A stretch of 43,080 nt of DNA from a virus: positions 1 through 43,080 of IMG/VR virus record IMGVR_UViG_3300019886_000011; one strand, 5' to 3'. The notes under the pieces were generated by a model that saw nothing but the letters and a program-made list of their open reading frames with translations, searched no databases and had not been told where the DNA came from. Position numbers and translations under genes: made by a program. Shown one piece after another: positions 19,318 to 29,800 of the stretch (positions within the stretch are counted from its first letter, which is position 1; each line of letters opens with the position of its first letter).

Positions 19318-20129
19318 CTATCGTCTATCAAAACGGCATCGGAGATACGCTTGGCAGCGTCTTGTCGACGTGCCGCCCGCTCTACTCCACGGGCAACGTC
19401 TGGTACGTCAACTCGAACGGCGGAGTGGACGCGGCAAGTCCGGCTGGCCAGAACCGAGAGAAGCCACTCGCGACCTTGGTGCAGGCCGTCACGAACGCGA
19501 CCGACTTCGACATCATCGATCTCATGCCGGGCCACGCGGAAACGCTTGCCGCGCAGCTCACCATTAGCAAGGTTTTGACTATCGTCGGCGGTGGCCGTTC
19601 TGGTGGTCTGCCAACGGTCAAGATCGGGCTCGCGCCGGAGGCGGGCACGGCGATTGCGGTAGACACGTCGTTCGTGGAACTGATCAATGTTTGGATGCTC
19701 GCGAACCCCGGGGTGAACACGAACCCGCGCATTGATGTGGGCGCCGAGGGGTTCAACATGGCCGATTGCTACGTGGAATGCGGGCCAAACGACCATGCAT
19801 CGGCGGTGCGTTTCAGCGCAGGCTCGGACAGCTCGAGGATTGCGAACACGACTTTCATTTCGACCGCGACCAGCGTTGCCGCGCAGCCCACGAGCGCGGT
19901 TGAGATTGCGGCCACGCTCACGCGCCTCACGCTCGACGGCTTGGTGCTCTCCGCCGGTACGGCTGGGTTCTCAAACTACCGAGCCTTCGATGGCGCTGGC
20001 TTCAGCATTGCGGCGATCCGCGGGCTAAGCGTGAGCCTGCTGCTCGGCGCAGACATGAAACTGCACCCGGATACGACCGGCTACGTAAACGTACAAACCT
20101 GCACCGGCGGCTCGCGCCTTGATTGGTAG
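19314..20129 (+). CDS. Beta-helix-like virion protein, paralogue of 16899-17849
   Basis: 271 residues from GTG 19314 (GTGA overlap, GGAGG five bases upstream). NVWYVNSNGGVDAASPAGQNREKPLATLVQAVTNATDFDIIDLMPGHAETL resembles the start of many beta-helix virion proteins; later rungs include VDTSFVELINVWMLAN and FNMADCYVEC. Shares the MPGHAET block and repeat style with the protein at 16899. Likely a surface appendage. Confidence 0.65.
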   Translation: MTIVYQNGIGDTLGSVLSTCRPLYSTGNVWYVNSNGGVDAASPAGQNREKPLATLVQAVTNATDFDIIDLMPGHAETLAAQLTISKVLTIVGGGRSGGLPTVKIGLAPEAGTAIAVDTSFVELINVWMLANPGVNTNPRIDVGAEGFNMADCYVECGPNDHASAVRFSAGSDSSRIANTTFISTATSVAAQPTSAVEIAATLTRLTLDGLVLSAGTAGFSNYRAFDGAGFSIAAIRGLSVSLLLGADMKLHPDTTGYVNVQTCTGGSRLDW

Positions 20130-20132
20130 CCT

Positions 20133-21812
20133 ATGCACCTGATTCAAAGCCTAGCCAGTGGCATCGTGGGCGGCGCGAACGGCAGCGTCACGCTCGTTCG
20201 CCGCGGAACGTCGACGCCCGTCCAGTACTTCACTGACTTCGAGGCGACGCAGGCTATCCAAAGCACGCTCGATGGCATCCCGCTCGACGCAAACGGCGGA
20301 CTAGTCGCGTACGTGAACGAGCTGGTCGACGTGACCGTTCTAGACGTGAACGGCGTGCAGCTGCGCGAATTTGTCGCGGGTGACAACGCGAACGCCGTAG
20401 AGGTCATCAGCCCGAGCTTCACCGGGACGGACTACGTAACCGGCGTCACGGGTACGGACAAGCCGACCACGCTGCAAGCGATTCTAGACCTGTGGCTGAC
20501 TAGCGCAGGGGAGCCGGACTTCAACGTTGCGGTGAGCGGCGTATCCACTTCGCTAAAGCTGGCCGTGGCGGGGCTGAGCGGGCTCTTCTTCAATGTGAAG
20601 AGCTACGGCGCCATCGGTGATGGTGTGGCGGACGACGGCGCGGCTATCCAGGCCGCATGTAACGCAGCTGCGGCGACAGACAATGTAGGCGGGATCGTGT
20701 TCTTCCCGCCCGGGACTTACCGCGGTACAACTACCGTTCAAGTTGCCCCGGGCGTAAGCCTTATGGGTTGCGGTGGTACGTCGACTAAGGTTCGGGTGGA
20801 TAACCCGGCGCTAGGAAGCCTGTTTCTTTTCAACGGCGCAGACAGCGGCTCTCGTTCTGTTCAGGGACTTTGGTTCGGAGCGCTGAGCAATTTCACGCCA
20901 CCACTGGTAATTGTCAGCTCAGCGGGCCCATGCGTAGATTTCGTGGGATGCGTATTCGGCGGCGATCCCTTCACCAATGGTCAGCTGCTTAGCGTGAGCG
21001 CGACCGGGCAAGGGTCAAGGACGACCGTTACGCGGTGTACCTTCTACCAAGGAGCCAACGCTTCCTGCATCGTCCAAACGAACAGTGGGCGCATTGCAGT
21101 CAGAGATAGTGACCTGGTGATTACATTTGCTGGCTCGTATAGTAACCAGGTAATTGGTGGGACGGACGGCGTAGCGGTGCACGATTGCCGTTTCAACTGC
21201 GATGCAGTTACTGCTGGCACGCCCGTGTATATCGGGTTCGCCCCAAACACGTGGCAAGGTTGCGTGTTTACCGGCAACTACTTCAAAGGCAGCGCAGCGG
21301 TGACGCCTATCGCGCTGTTCAACGGGCTAGCGTCGCCAAAGTTCGATTGCTACGAAGCCGGCAATGTGTTCGGAGACTCATCGGCAAGTGCCATCACGCC
21401 CTACGCCTACACCACGGACGGATTCGAGACACTGGGCCTTTGGAACGGGTCCGCGAACCACAACTCTCGCTATGGCCGCACGCAGCAAGTGTCCGGAACC
21501 AACGGCTCAGCGTTAGTTTTCGATCCGAAGTCCTACGGGATGGGCGTCATCAAGGTGACGGCAGGCCCAGGCTCGCTCACGTTCGCTGGTAACAAGGGGC
21601 AACTTGGCGACCGCTACGTTCTGGTCGTGGTCAACTCTTCCGGTGGCAACATCATCTGTGCCCCGGACGTGAACTTCGTGCTGGACGCAACCCTGGGACC
21701 GAGCTTCACGGTAGCGACCGGCACGCGACAGGTTTACGAGTTCGTGTGCGTACCGAATAATACGACGAGCACCACGGTATTTGCCCAAATCAGCAAGCCA
21801 GCGCAGACCTAA
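20133..21812 (+). CDS. Tailspike with pectate-lyase-type beta-helix
   Basis: 559 residues from ATG 20133. Residues 1-~150 form an attachment domain. From ~152 the pectate-lyase-3 signature appears: FFNVKSYGAIGDGVADDGAAIQAACNAA and GGIVFFPPGTYRG, followed by many beta-helix rungs and a C-terminal cap (~460-559). In phages such proteins are trimeric spikes that bind and often cut surface polysaccharide. Enzymatic activity cannot be read from the sequence. Confidence 0.8.
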   Translation: MHLIQSLASGIVGGANGSVTLVRRGTSTPVQYFTDFEATQAIQSTLDGIPLDANGGLVAYVNELVDVTVLDVNGVQLREFVAGDNANAVEVISPSFTGTDYVTGVTGTDKPTTLQAILDLWLTSAGEPDFNVAVSGVSTSLKLAVAGLSGLFFNVKSYGAIGDGVADDGAAIQAACNAAAATDNVGGIVFFPPGTYRGTTTVQVAPGVSLMGCGGTSTKVRVDNPALGSLFLFNGADSGSRSVQGLWFGALSNFTPPLVIVSSAGPCVDFVGCVFGGDPFTNGQLLSVSATGQGSRTTVTRCTFYQGANASCIVQTNSGRIAVRDSDLVITFAGSYSNQVIGGTDGVAVHDCRFNCDAVTAGTPVYIGFAPNTWQGCVFTGNYFKGSAAVTPIALFNGLASPKFDCYEAGNVFGDSSASAITPYAYTTDGFETLGLWNGSANHNSRYGRTQQVSGTNGSALVFDPKSYGMGVIKVTAGPGSLTFAGNKGQLGDRYVLVVVNSSGGNIICAPDVNFVLDATLGPSFTVATGTRQVYEFVCVPNNTTSTTVFAQISKPAQT

Positions 21813-23284
21813 TGCCCCAAGCGCCTATCAGCTTCGCCAATCAGCAGGCCACCGGCCAGGAGGTCCTCGGTGGAGCGCCGGGCGTAGCCATGAATGTGGT
21901 AGTCGACGCGACGGGTGCCGTGCGTCGCCGCCCTGGCATCGTAGCGGTTCCGAACGTGTTCTCTGGAGTCGTGGACGCCACGGGCATCTCGGGCCTTTAC
22001 GGGACGATTGGAGGGGCTCTGTACGCGGTCGGCTCGACCCCGCAGTTCCGGCAGATTTACAAAGTGGGGCCGACTGGCGCCGTGGCGCTCGGGCTTCCAA
22101 CGAGCGACTCGACGCTGGCTGGCACGCTCCGCCCGGTGTTCGCTGAAACCCAGCTGCTGCTCGTCATCGCGGGTGGCGACAAGATGGAGAAAATCGTCCT
22201 GTCCTTGAGCGCGTCCAGCCGGCTCGGTGGCGACCCGCCCTTCGCTTCGCATGTCGCGGCGAATAGCTCGCGTCTACTCGGCAACCTTGCGGCGGTCAGC
22301 GCCAACAACACGTTCGACCTTTCGGTGGTGCGATTCAGCGACATCGCCAGCGGCAACGCGAGCTTCGCCGGCATGGAGGAATGGACCGAAGGGCTCGGAA
22401 CGGCTGGCCACTTCAGCTGCGAAGCCGACCCCGACCCGTGCTTGGCCATCTACGAGAATACGAATGAGGTGTTTTGCTTCGGGAACACGTCGCTCCAAAT
22501 CTTCGACCCCGACCCCACCGCAGTCTACGCTCCGGCGACCACCCGCGAGCTGGGCTGCGCGGCCCCATACAGCATCATCAAGCTGAACCAGCAGTTCGCG
22601 TGGCTAGACAACCTTCGACGCATCGTGATGTCGGACGGGCGCTCTGAGCAGGTACTGAGCGACCCCATCAAGAAGACGCTCGACGACATGACTACGGTGA
22701 GCGGCTGCTACGGCTTCCGCTTCATCCAGGGTCCAGTAGACGCCATGGTGTGGGTGTTCCCCACGGACGGGCGCACGTTCGCCTTCCAGCAGAACTCTGG
22801 CTGGGCCGAATGGAGCGGCTGGAGTGACTCCAAGAACAACTGGGCCCCGTTCCCAGTGACCGCCGCCCACCTTACCCCGTCGACCCACGATGTGATGGTG
22901 GGGACTAACCTCGGCCAGGTCGGCAAACTTTCGCTCGACGCTCAGACCGATTTTGGCTCACGAATCAACGCCCGCGTGGAAACCGGGTACCTCAATCGAA
23001 GCTCGGATATGCGCAAGAAGTGCAACTGCGTCTACCTGTCGCTACGGCGGGGGCAGAGCTTCGGGACGGTTGGTCCGCAGGCTTACCTGAGCTGGCGGGA
23101 CCAGCCGGGGGCGTATGGCTCGCCCATCCCCATCGATTTGGGAAAGCTTGGCGATACGGAAATTGTGGTACCATTGCGGTCATTGGGCGTGTACAGGCGC
23201 CGGCAGTGGAAGTTTGAGTTTTCGGGTGCTGAGGCCCTGGAGCTTGTGAGCGCGACGGAAGACTTCGACGTTTGCGATACGTGA
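21812..23284 (+). CDS. P22 gp10-like tail hub / packaged-DNA stabilisation protein
   Basis: 490 residues from ATG 21812 (one-base overlap). N-terminal NVVVDATGAVRRRPGI, then repeated strands GISGLYGTIGGALYAVG, LLLVIAGGDKMEKIV, SLQIFDPDP, AWLDNLRRIVMSDGRS, MVWVFPTDGRTFAFQQNSGWAEWSGW and MVGTNLGQVGKLS. This is the beta-propeller-like pattern of P22 gp10-type hubs, which close the portal and carry the spikes. Confidence 0.72.
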   Translation: MPQAPISFANQQATGQEVLGGAPGVAMNVVVDATGAVRRRPGIVAVPNVFSGVVDATGISGLYGTIGGALYAVGSTPQFRQIYKVGPTGAVALGLPTSDSTLAGTLRPVFAETQLLLVIAGGDKMEKIVLSLSASSRLGGDPPFASHVAANSSRLLGNLAAVSANNTFDLSVVRFSDIASGNASFAGMEEWTEGLGTAGHFSCEADPDPCLAIYENTNEVFCFGNTSLQIFDPDPTAVYAPATTRELGCAAPYSIIKLNQQFAWLDNLRRIVMSDGRSEQVLSDPIKKTLDDMTTVSGCYGFRFIQGPVDAMVWVFPTDGRTFAFQQNSGWAEWSGWSDSKNNWAPFPVTAAHLTPSTHDVMVGTNLGQVGKLSLDAQTDFGSRINARVETGYLNRSSDMRKKCNCVYLSLRRGQSFGTVGPQAYLSWRDQPGAYGSPIPIDLGKLGDTEIVVPLRSLGVYRRRQWKFEFSGAEALELVSATEDFDVCDT

Positions 23285-23291
23285 GGACCCC

Positions 23292-23954
23292 ATGAGTGTT
23301 TGGAGTTGGCTAGGCCTAACAAGCGACCCCGCGCAGGATGCCGCGAACAAGGCTGCTGACCAGAAGGTCAAGCAGGGCAAATCTGCGGCGATTGCACTGG
23401 AGAACTACCGACAGAACTCGCGAGACCAGTATCACCAGCTGCTTACGCGGGAGATGGCGCCCTACCAGGCATACAGTAACCGACTTGCGGCCCTCACGGG
23501 CACAGGCATGTCAACCGCCGGACTGTCAGCGAGCGAGAACCCGCTGTCACTGCAAGACACCGGGGTGGGTGCCCCGGAAGGCTCTAACTATGCTGGTTGG
23601 ACGGACAAGAGCGGGCCGAACGGGCAAACCGTCGTTCATCAGGGGATCGGGTCGTACCTGAACCACACGAACGTCCCGGAGACAGACGGCATGGCTCCGC
23701 CGCCGGACCAGCGCGACGCTCAGGAGAAGCTAATGGGATTTCTGAATGGTCAGGACCCGAGTGGGAATTATTCCGCAAACGGAACTCCATTTCGGCAGCA
23801 ATCTGCCGTGGTGAATGCGGACCCTTATCATGTGGCGCAATCCCAGGACCCGACGCTAAATCCGACCTATGACCCGCGCTCTGCTGGGCTTACTCCAGGC
23901 GGCGGCGGATATTCGCCCGGGGCTGGAATCAGCTTCCATCCGAGGGGGCGCTGA
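23292..23954 (+). CDS. Putative injected or tail protein
   Basis: 220 residues from ATG 23292. Helical N-terminus (DPAQDAANKAADQKVKQGKSAAIALENYRQNSRDQYHQLL), then Gly/Ser/Pro/Asn-rich and disordered. First of a five-gene block with similar composition that ends in the 1195-residue protein, the position of the ejection proteins in P22-like phages. Confidence 0.5.
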   Translation: MSVWSWLGLTSDPAQDAANKAADQKVKQGKSAAIALENYRQNSRDQYHQLLTREMAPYQAYSNRLAALTGTGMSTAGLSASENPLSLQDTGVGAPEGSNYAGWTDKSGPNGQTVVHQGIGSYLNHTNVPETDGMAPPPDQRDAQEKLMGFLNGQDPSGNYSANGTPFRQQSAVVNADPYHVAQSQDPTLNPTYDPRSAGLTPGGGGYSPGAGISFHPRGR

Positions 23955-24877
23955 TGGCTTCTCAGCTCTATGACCCCAACTCCCAGACGTACAGCCCCGG
24001 CGGGACCAGCTTCGGGACGGCCCCGCCGTACAACCCGAGCGCGGGCGCTGTCGGTGGTGGGGCGGGTGGTATCAACACAAATTCGACCTCCATACCGCTT
24101 ACCATGACCGGATCATCCACGGCGCCAGCCTTTTCAAACAGCCCGGCTCCACCTACGGACGCAGGCTTGCAGCCCGGGCAAGGTACGCCTGGCGATGTTG
24201 GATACAACGTCAACGTGCCAGGCGCGGGCGAGAACGTATCGGCTTCGTATCTGGCCCTCTACGGTCAGAACGGCACCCCGACCGCGAGCAATAACGCGCA
24301 GCAAGCGTACACGGATTTCCGCAACTCTACGCCTGCGAATATGGACCCGTACTACGACAACGCCCAGCGGAACTCGGCGAACGATATCAACAAGCAGATG
24401 GCTGCGCGAGGCCAGTACGGCAGTTCGAATGCGGTGGGCGTGCTCAGCAACGCTTCGACGAACCTGCGCGCTCAGGAGGCCAAGGACAATGCGCAGTATG
24501 GTATTTCCCGGTATGGGCTCGAGGGGCAACTGGCAAGCGGATCGGATGCGTCGTCGGTGAATCAAAGTCAGAACGAGGAAAATTGGATGAAGGGTCTCAC
24601 GGACCTGGGCTTCGCCAATGAGAAAGAGGGCGCTGCTCGCGCGCAGCTCGGGCTCGACTGGACCAAGGGCGCAGCGGATACGGCTTCCGGCATCGAAGGC
24701 AGCGTGGGCGCGAGCGAGATCGCGGCGGACAAGGACCTCCTCATCAAGCAACTCACGGCCAGCGGCATGTCGTATGCTGACGCTGCCGCTGCGGCAGACA
24801 ACCGCGTGGCCGCCGGCAATGCACAGGACGCGCGCGCGACAGCCACGGTGACATCAGCCCTGGCGTACATGGTGTAA
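23954..24877 (+). CDS. Putative injected virion protein (P22 gp7-like position)
   Basis: 307 residues from ATG 23954. Disordered Gly/Ser/Thr-rich first third, then helical DPYYDNAQRNSANDINKQMAARGQYGSSNAVGVLSNASTNLRAQEAKDNAQYG and an Ala-rich C-terminal half. This pattern resembles internal ejection proteins. The assignment is by composition and place. Confidence 0.5.
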   Translation: MASQLYDPNSQTYSPGGTSFGTAPPYNPSAGAVGGGAGGINTNSTSIPLTMTGSSTAPAFSNSPAPPTDAGLQPGQGTPGDVGYNVNVPGAGENVSASYLALYGQNGTPTASNNAQQAYTDFRNSTPANMDPYYDNAQRNSANDINKQMAARGQYGSSNAVGVLSNASTNLRAQEAKDNAQYGISRYGLEGQLASGSDASSVNQSQNEENWMKGLTDLGFANEKEGAARAQLGLDWTKGAADTASGIEGSVGASEIAADKDLLIKQLTASGMSYADAAAAADNRVAAGNAQDARATATVTSALAYMV

Positions 24878-24878
24878 A

Positions 24879-25712
24879 ATGGCCGAATACAATCCGCCGC
24901 CGCTCGCCTATCGCCCACGGGATGCCTCGGGGGAAGCCGCGGAATTGCAAAATTCGCTACTGGCCCCGCTGCGCTTCCGTAACGAGCGCAAGCAGCGAGA
25001 CCAAGAGAACACCTATCGCAACGCGACGCTGGCGCGCGAAACCGAGCGAGACAGGAACGCGAACGAGCGCGACCGCATCAGCCAAGAGCAGCGCGCGCGC
25101 CAGATGCTCTCCGAAGACAAGCGAGCCGGCCAGCGCGAAAGCCTGTACGCAACGCGAGAAGCGCGGCGCCAAGAAGAGGCTATGTTCAACCGGAACCGGC
25201 TGCTCCAGCAAGAGCACGAGGCGCTCATCAAAGAGCTACACGACTCGCTCAACGACCCCGGGCAGGACCCAATCGCCAAGCAGAACCGCATCAAGGCAGC
25301 CCAGGAAGCGCTCCATCGAGCCGGCTACGCCACGGCCGAAGACGAGGATACGCCGGACGGTCCCACGCTTCCGTCACCCGTGGCGCCCGCTCCGGAGGCA
25401 CCGTACGACTCCACGCTTGGCGATGAATTCCTGCCAGCCGAGCAAGACGGCCCAGGGGTGTCCATGGGCAGGGGCGGCACGGCGAAGCCGGTGCCGAAGC
25501 TTCCGGCGAAGAAGAAGCTGACCCCTCGGGAGACCGCTTCGCTCAGTACGCAGCTCGACAACGTGGACCCGACGCAGGGGATGTCCAAGCTCCCGCCTAC
25601 CCCGTTCCTGCCTGGGCAAAACCCCGTCGCGCCGCGCCCGCAATCGTTCCAGGTGGCCCAGTCGAACGCGATGCTCTCCCCCGACGACCCTCTCAACAAC
25701 CCGCCCCAATGA
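24879..25712 (+). CDS. Putative injected virion protein, coiled coil
   Basis: 277 residues from ATG 24879. Residues ~30-115 are an extremely charged coiled coil (RFRNERKQRDQENTYRNATLARETERDRN...; RQEEAMFNRNRLLQQEHEALIKELHDSL). The C-terminal half is Pro-rich and disordered. Stop overlaps the next ATG. Suggests an internal virion protein that must unfold for ejection (inference). Confidence 0.5.
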   Translation: MAEYNPPPLAYRPRDASGEAAELQNSLLAPLRFRNERKQRDQENTYRNATLARETERDRNANERDRISQEQRARQMLSEDKRAGQRESLYATREARRQEEAMFNRNRLLQQEHEALIKELHDSLNDPGQDPIAKQNRIKAAQEALHRAGYATAEDEDTPDGPTLPSPVAPAPEAPYDSTLGDEFLPAEQDGPGVSMGRGGTAKPVPKLPAKKKLTPRETASLSTQLDNVDPTQGMSKLPPTPFLPGQNPVAPRPQSFQVAQSNAMLSPDDPLNNPPQ

Positions 25713-26893
25713 CCGACAACGGACCCGTGATGCCCTGGCTTCCTGGTCACTCCCCAGTGGCAGGGGTTCCGTACGCGCCGCTCACGCTGCCGGGGATCAA
25801 TGATGGCACCCAGGCGCCACCTCCCGCGCCCTACGGTATGCTCGCGGGCCAGCGCCATGTGCTGCCCGACCAAATAAACTTAGACCCGCAGCCGGTCAAG
25901 CCTGAGGCCATCAACCTGGACGAGCCGAGCGAGCCGAATGCGCCTCCCGGTGCCGCGCCGGATGCTCCAGGGCCCGGCGTGCTCCCGCAGACGCACAAGC
26001 TCCGCGCTATCCGGGTGATGAACGACAAGGGCGAGGTGGTCGCCAATATGCCAGTGAACGACGAAGCCACGGGCAACGACTATTACAAGCGCCACATCCA
26101 AGCGATCGGCGACTCCCTGATGAGCCAAGCGATGAACCCCGCCGACAAGGCGGCGGCTGCTACGGCGACGCAGTTCGGTATGTCGCTTATCGGCTTGATG
26201 CCGTTCAAGGACATCCAGAAGGCAATCATCAGCCACTACGAGGCGGATGAGCGTAACGTTATCGCGCGAGAGACGCAGGCAGCCAAGACGGCGCGCGCGG
26301 CGGCGATGAAAGGCGGCCCTGCTCCGGGTGGACCAACGAAGGGTGAGAAGGCTGGGGAACTCATCGACAAGGACGTGGAGACGCTCGCCGATAGCAAGCT
26401 CAAGGACACAGAGTCACAGTCGAAGCTTTCGGCGCTAAACGCATACGAGCAGACCATCGACCAGCTCGAAGCGCAGATGGCCGGCAATGACGCGATGTCG
26501 CAGCGTGCGGCCATTGCCGAGTACATGAAGACGCTCACCGGCAAGCAGTCTACGGATGTGGAGCGGCGCCAAATCCTCGGGGCCAACGGCGCCATCGACC
26601 GCATCATGAACGACTTGAACCTTTGGAATCCGAGCGACGCCTCGCTGACAAAAGCGTTTCGCCAGGCGTTCATTCGCAACGTGGGCATCATGCGACAGAA
26701 CGTGCAGGCGGCGCGGGCTAAGATTGCCGCGCAGGCCGGCGCTGCTCTCGAGCACAGTCCGTTCATCAAGAAGCATGGCGATGCGGCGGAGTACAAGAAG
26801 TACGGCACAGGACGGATTAGCGGCGACTACGGCGACACGCAGCCAGCCGCTCCAGCTCCGGTCGCTCCACACTTGCAGAAGTACCTGAAATGA
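25709..26893 (+). CDS. Putative injected virion protein
   Basis: 394 residues from ATG 25709 (ATGA overlap). Pro-rich N-terminus, then a helical body from ~100: GNDYYKRHIQAIGDSLMSQAMNPADKAAAATATQFGMSLIGLMPF, a coiled stretch SKLSALNAYEQTIDQLEAQM, and RRQILGANGAIDRIMNDLNLWNPSDASLTKAFRQAF. No enzymatic motif seen. Stop overlaps the next ATG. Confidence 0.5.
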   Translation: MTDNGPVMPWLPGHSPVAGVPYAPLTLPGINDGTQAPPPAPYGMLAGQRHVLPDQINLDPQPVKPEAINLDEPSEPNAPPGAAPDAPGPGVLPQTHKLRAIRVMNDKGEVVANMPVNDEATGNDYYKRHIQAIGDSLMSQAMNPADKAAAATATQFGMSLIGLMPFKDIQKAIISHYEADERNVIARETQAAKTARAAAMKGGPAPGGPTKGEKAGELIDKDVETLADSKLKDTESQSKLSALNAYEQTIDQLEAQMAGNDAMSQRAAIAEYMKTLTGKQSTDVERRQILGANGAIDRIMNDLNLWNPSDASLTKAFRQAFIRNVGIMRQNVQAARAKIAAQAGAALEHSPFIKKHGDAAEYKKYGTGRISGDYGDTQPAAPAPVAPHLQKYLK

Positions 26894-29800
26894 TTTCCGA
26901 CGCGGACTACAAGGAGCTGAAGGGCCAGGAAGCCAACCTCAACGACAAGGGGAAGGCGGCGGTACGCGACTACGAGATGCTCCAGGCCGCAAAGGAGCCC
27001 ATCGAAGCGCCGCGAGCCGTAAGGGAAACTGCTCCCGCGAAGGTGAACGTTCCGGAGCTACCACCGGAGCAGGCTCCTGCCGCGCCGGCTCCCGATAAGC
27101 TTCAAGCGTTTTCGGATGCGGTCAACGCTGGCGCCGACGATTCGATGGACGCCTCGCTACCGAACGCCTCCAAACTCAAGGCGCTCAATACGCCCCCCGA
27201 GTACGTGGCCAAGAGCCGGATGAACGGGCTGAAGCATATCGCGGCGGCGGTCGGTCAAACGGCGCAGGATGTGGCCACGCTCGGGCCCGTACTCGGGGCA
27301 ATTCATTCGCGTTCGCCGCTCGATGCAAACATGTACTACGAGCCGAGCGAAGAAGAGTTTGCGCGGGACCAAGCGCCGGTAATCCGAGCCAGCGGTTTGA
27401 CGCCCGGGACCGATGACTACCAGACGGCGTTCGATGTCTGGAAGGACAAGAAGTGGCATCAGGCCTACAAGCAGGCGGAAGCTGAGGACCGCCCGCTGAC
27501 TCGCGTGGCGCACGTCGCCGACAACGGTAGTGCATGGGACAAGCTCAAGAACTACGTCGAGCAAGCCCCGGACATCGCGCAGTCGTTCGCTAAGGGCGCC
27601 GCAGACTTTCTGACTCTTCACCAGGCTTCCGCGCTGCCGAACTACGTTGAAGACAAGCTGGCGGGAAACCACGCGCGGCGCGATGAAAGCGCATCCCAGG
27701 ACGAGCGCAACCCGCTCGCCACTGGCGCGGGTGAGATTGCGGGTAGCGCGCTGCCCATAGGCCCCGTTGCGGAGGCTACGGGCTTCGTCGGCAAGAAGCT
27801 GCTCGGCGCTGCGCCAGGGGCGTTGCGTGGGCTCGGCCGCTCTGTTGCGGGTGGCGTGGCTGGCGCAGTCACTGACCTTGCGGGCCGTGCTGCGGCCACT
27901 GGCGAGCAAGACGACAGCATGGGGAGCGCCAAAGACCGGTTTATGAGTGGGCTCTTGCCGACCATTGGTGTCGCTGGTGGCGGCTCTATTCTCGGGCACC
28001 TTGCGGCCGGTGGGGGGAACTGGCTTCAAAAGTCGAACGTCCAGGCGCATCCGGAGATTGCCGACCTGTTCCGCGGTGGCGGAGAGACGGCAACGCTTCG
28101 TGGTGTGGTGCCTGGCGAGGAGGTCGCGGCGAACCTGGAGGCGGCGCGCCCCCCGGCTTACGGCGAGAACAAGCCCTACCCCGAGGCGAACGCAACCGAG
28201 GTGCAAGCTCGGAAGCTCCGTGAGCCGCTGGCTGCGGAGAACGCAACGGCGCGCGGTGAGTTGCCTCAGCGCTTCGCGGCAGAGAAGGATGCGGCGTTCG
28301 CGGCAGATCCGAACCTTCAGAAGCCGGTGCCGGTACGGCGTACCGCGCAGGGCGCTGTGGATTGGCTCCTGGGTGAGCTTCAACCGAAGGCGGCTGACGC
28401 CTACTTCCCGCTGAAGAAGGTGCTGCCGGAGGACGTGGGTCCCGCGGCGAACGTGTCTGCGGCCAGGGAGCTGCTGCCTCAGCTTGTGAGCGGTCACGTC
28501 GTGACGGCGGCGGACGCGAGCGGGATGGCGGAGCGCAACATCGGTAGGTCGCTGACCATCGAGGAAGCGCAGAAGATCGGGCTCGACGTGCCGGGCATGC
28601 TGAAGAAGCAGGGGCTCAGCACTACGATCAAGACGGAGTCTCCGCCGGCTACTGCGCTCGACGCTGAAGGCGTACCTAACAACGCGCCAGCAATCCCGAA
28701 TGAGCCCCTGAACGTCGCACAGGTACTGCCAAAGTACTCGAAAGAGCAATTGGCTACGGCTGGCGGGGTGGGGGAGGCGACACCCGAGCAAGCGGCGGCG
28801 ATTCAGCGTTACACCTTCGGTAAGCGAAGCGACGGCGACAACGATCTCATCAACGAGTACCTGTCAAAGGCGCCCATTTCGCCTCTCCCGCATGTGTACC
28901 GTGGTCTCACGCTGACCCCCGATCAGGCCGCGGAGATGCTATCTCAGGACACGTTTACGACGGGCAGCACGCCCACGTCGGTATCGTCAAGCCCTATCGT
29001 GGCACGCTCCTTCGTTGCTCGGAACTTGGAGCCTGGGGACGTGGGTGTGACGCTCAAGCTGGAGCACGCTTCGGCGCGCAATATCCAGCCGTTTGCGCAT
29101 GACCAGGTGAAGGTCGAGGGCGAACTGATGCTGCCCGAGAAGCGGTCGTTCGAAATCATCAGCAAGCATAAGGACCCGACCAACCCGGGGAACTGGATTG
29201 TTGTCGCGAAAGAGGTGCCGAGCGCTACCGATGCTGGGATGTCGACCACTGAGGAGGTATTTGGGCGGCCCGCCGACAAGCTCGCCCCGGGCGCAGCCGA
29301 CCGACTCAAGCCCCGCGAAGGACGAGCGTTCAAGACACCCACGGGCCCACTCGGTTCGGAGTGGTTCGACCAGGCGAAAGCCGCTGAAACCGTTGCTCTT
29401 CACAGCGGGGACTACGCGGTATCCGATCCGTTCGGTGGCTGGAAAAACACGGTGCCATCCGGGCGAGGCCCGCTCGACACCCCGACGACTCCGGGCACCC
29501 CGGATGCTCCGCCTTCTGTTCCGTCGATTCGGCCCACGGGCGCCCCCTCCGCGCTCCGCGCCGCCGATCCCCCGTCGCTCGCTTCCGCGCCCTGGCAAGG
29601 CCCGCTCCGCCAGCAAGAGACCATCAACGGCATCCCCATCGGCGAGTACCGCGTAGTCATCAAGCCGAACGAGTACAACGCCCAGCAATGGGAGAAAATC
29701 ATCGGCAACATCGACGACCGGGCAGGCGAAGGTGCACGGGCTAGAGGAAAAGTCGACCCCAACTGGGAAAAGCTCCAAGCCGCCGCGCGCGCCGACCGCG

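Noticed and set aside
27157-28791. 544-codon minus-strand ORF opposite the 1195-residue protein
   Set aside because: Antisense open frame common in GC-rich DNA; Arg/Leu-rich without recognisable domains, while the plus strand encodes a coherent protein with an ART-like domain.
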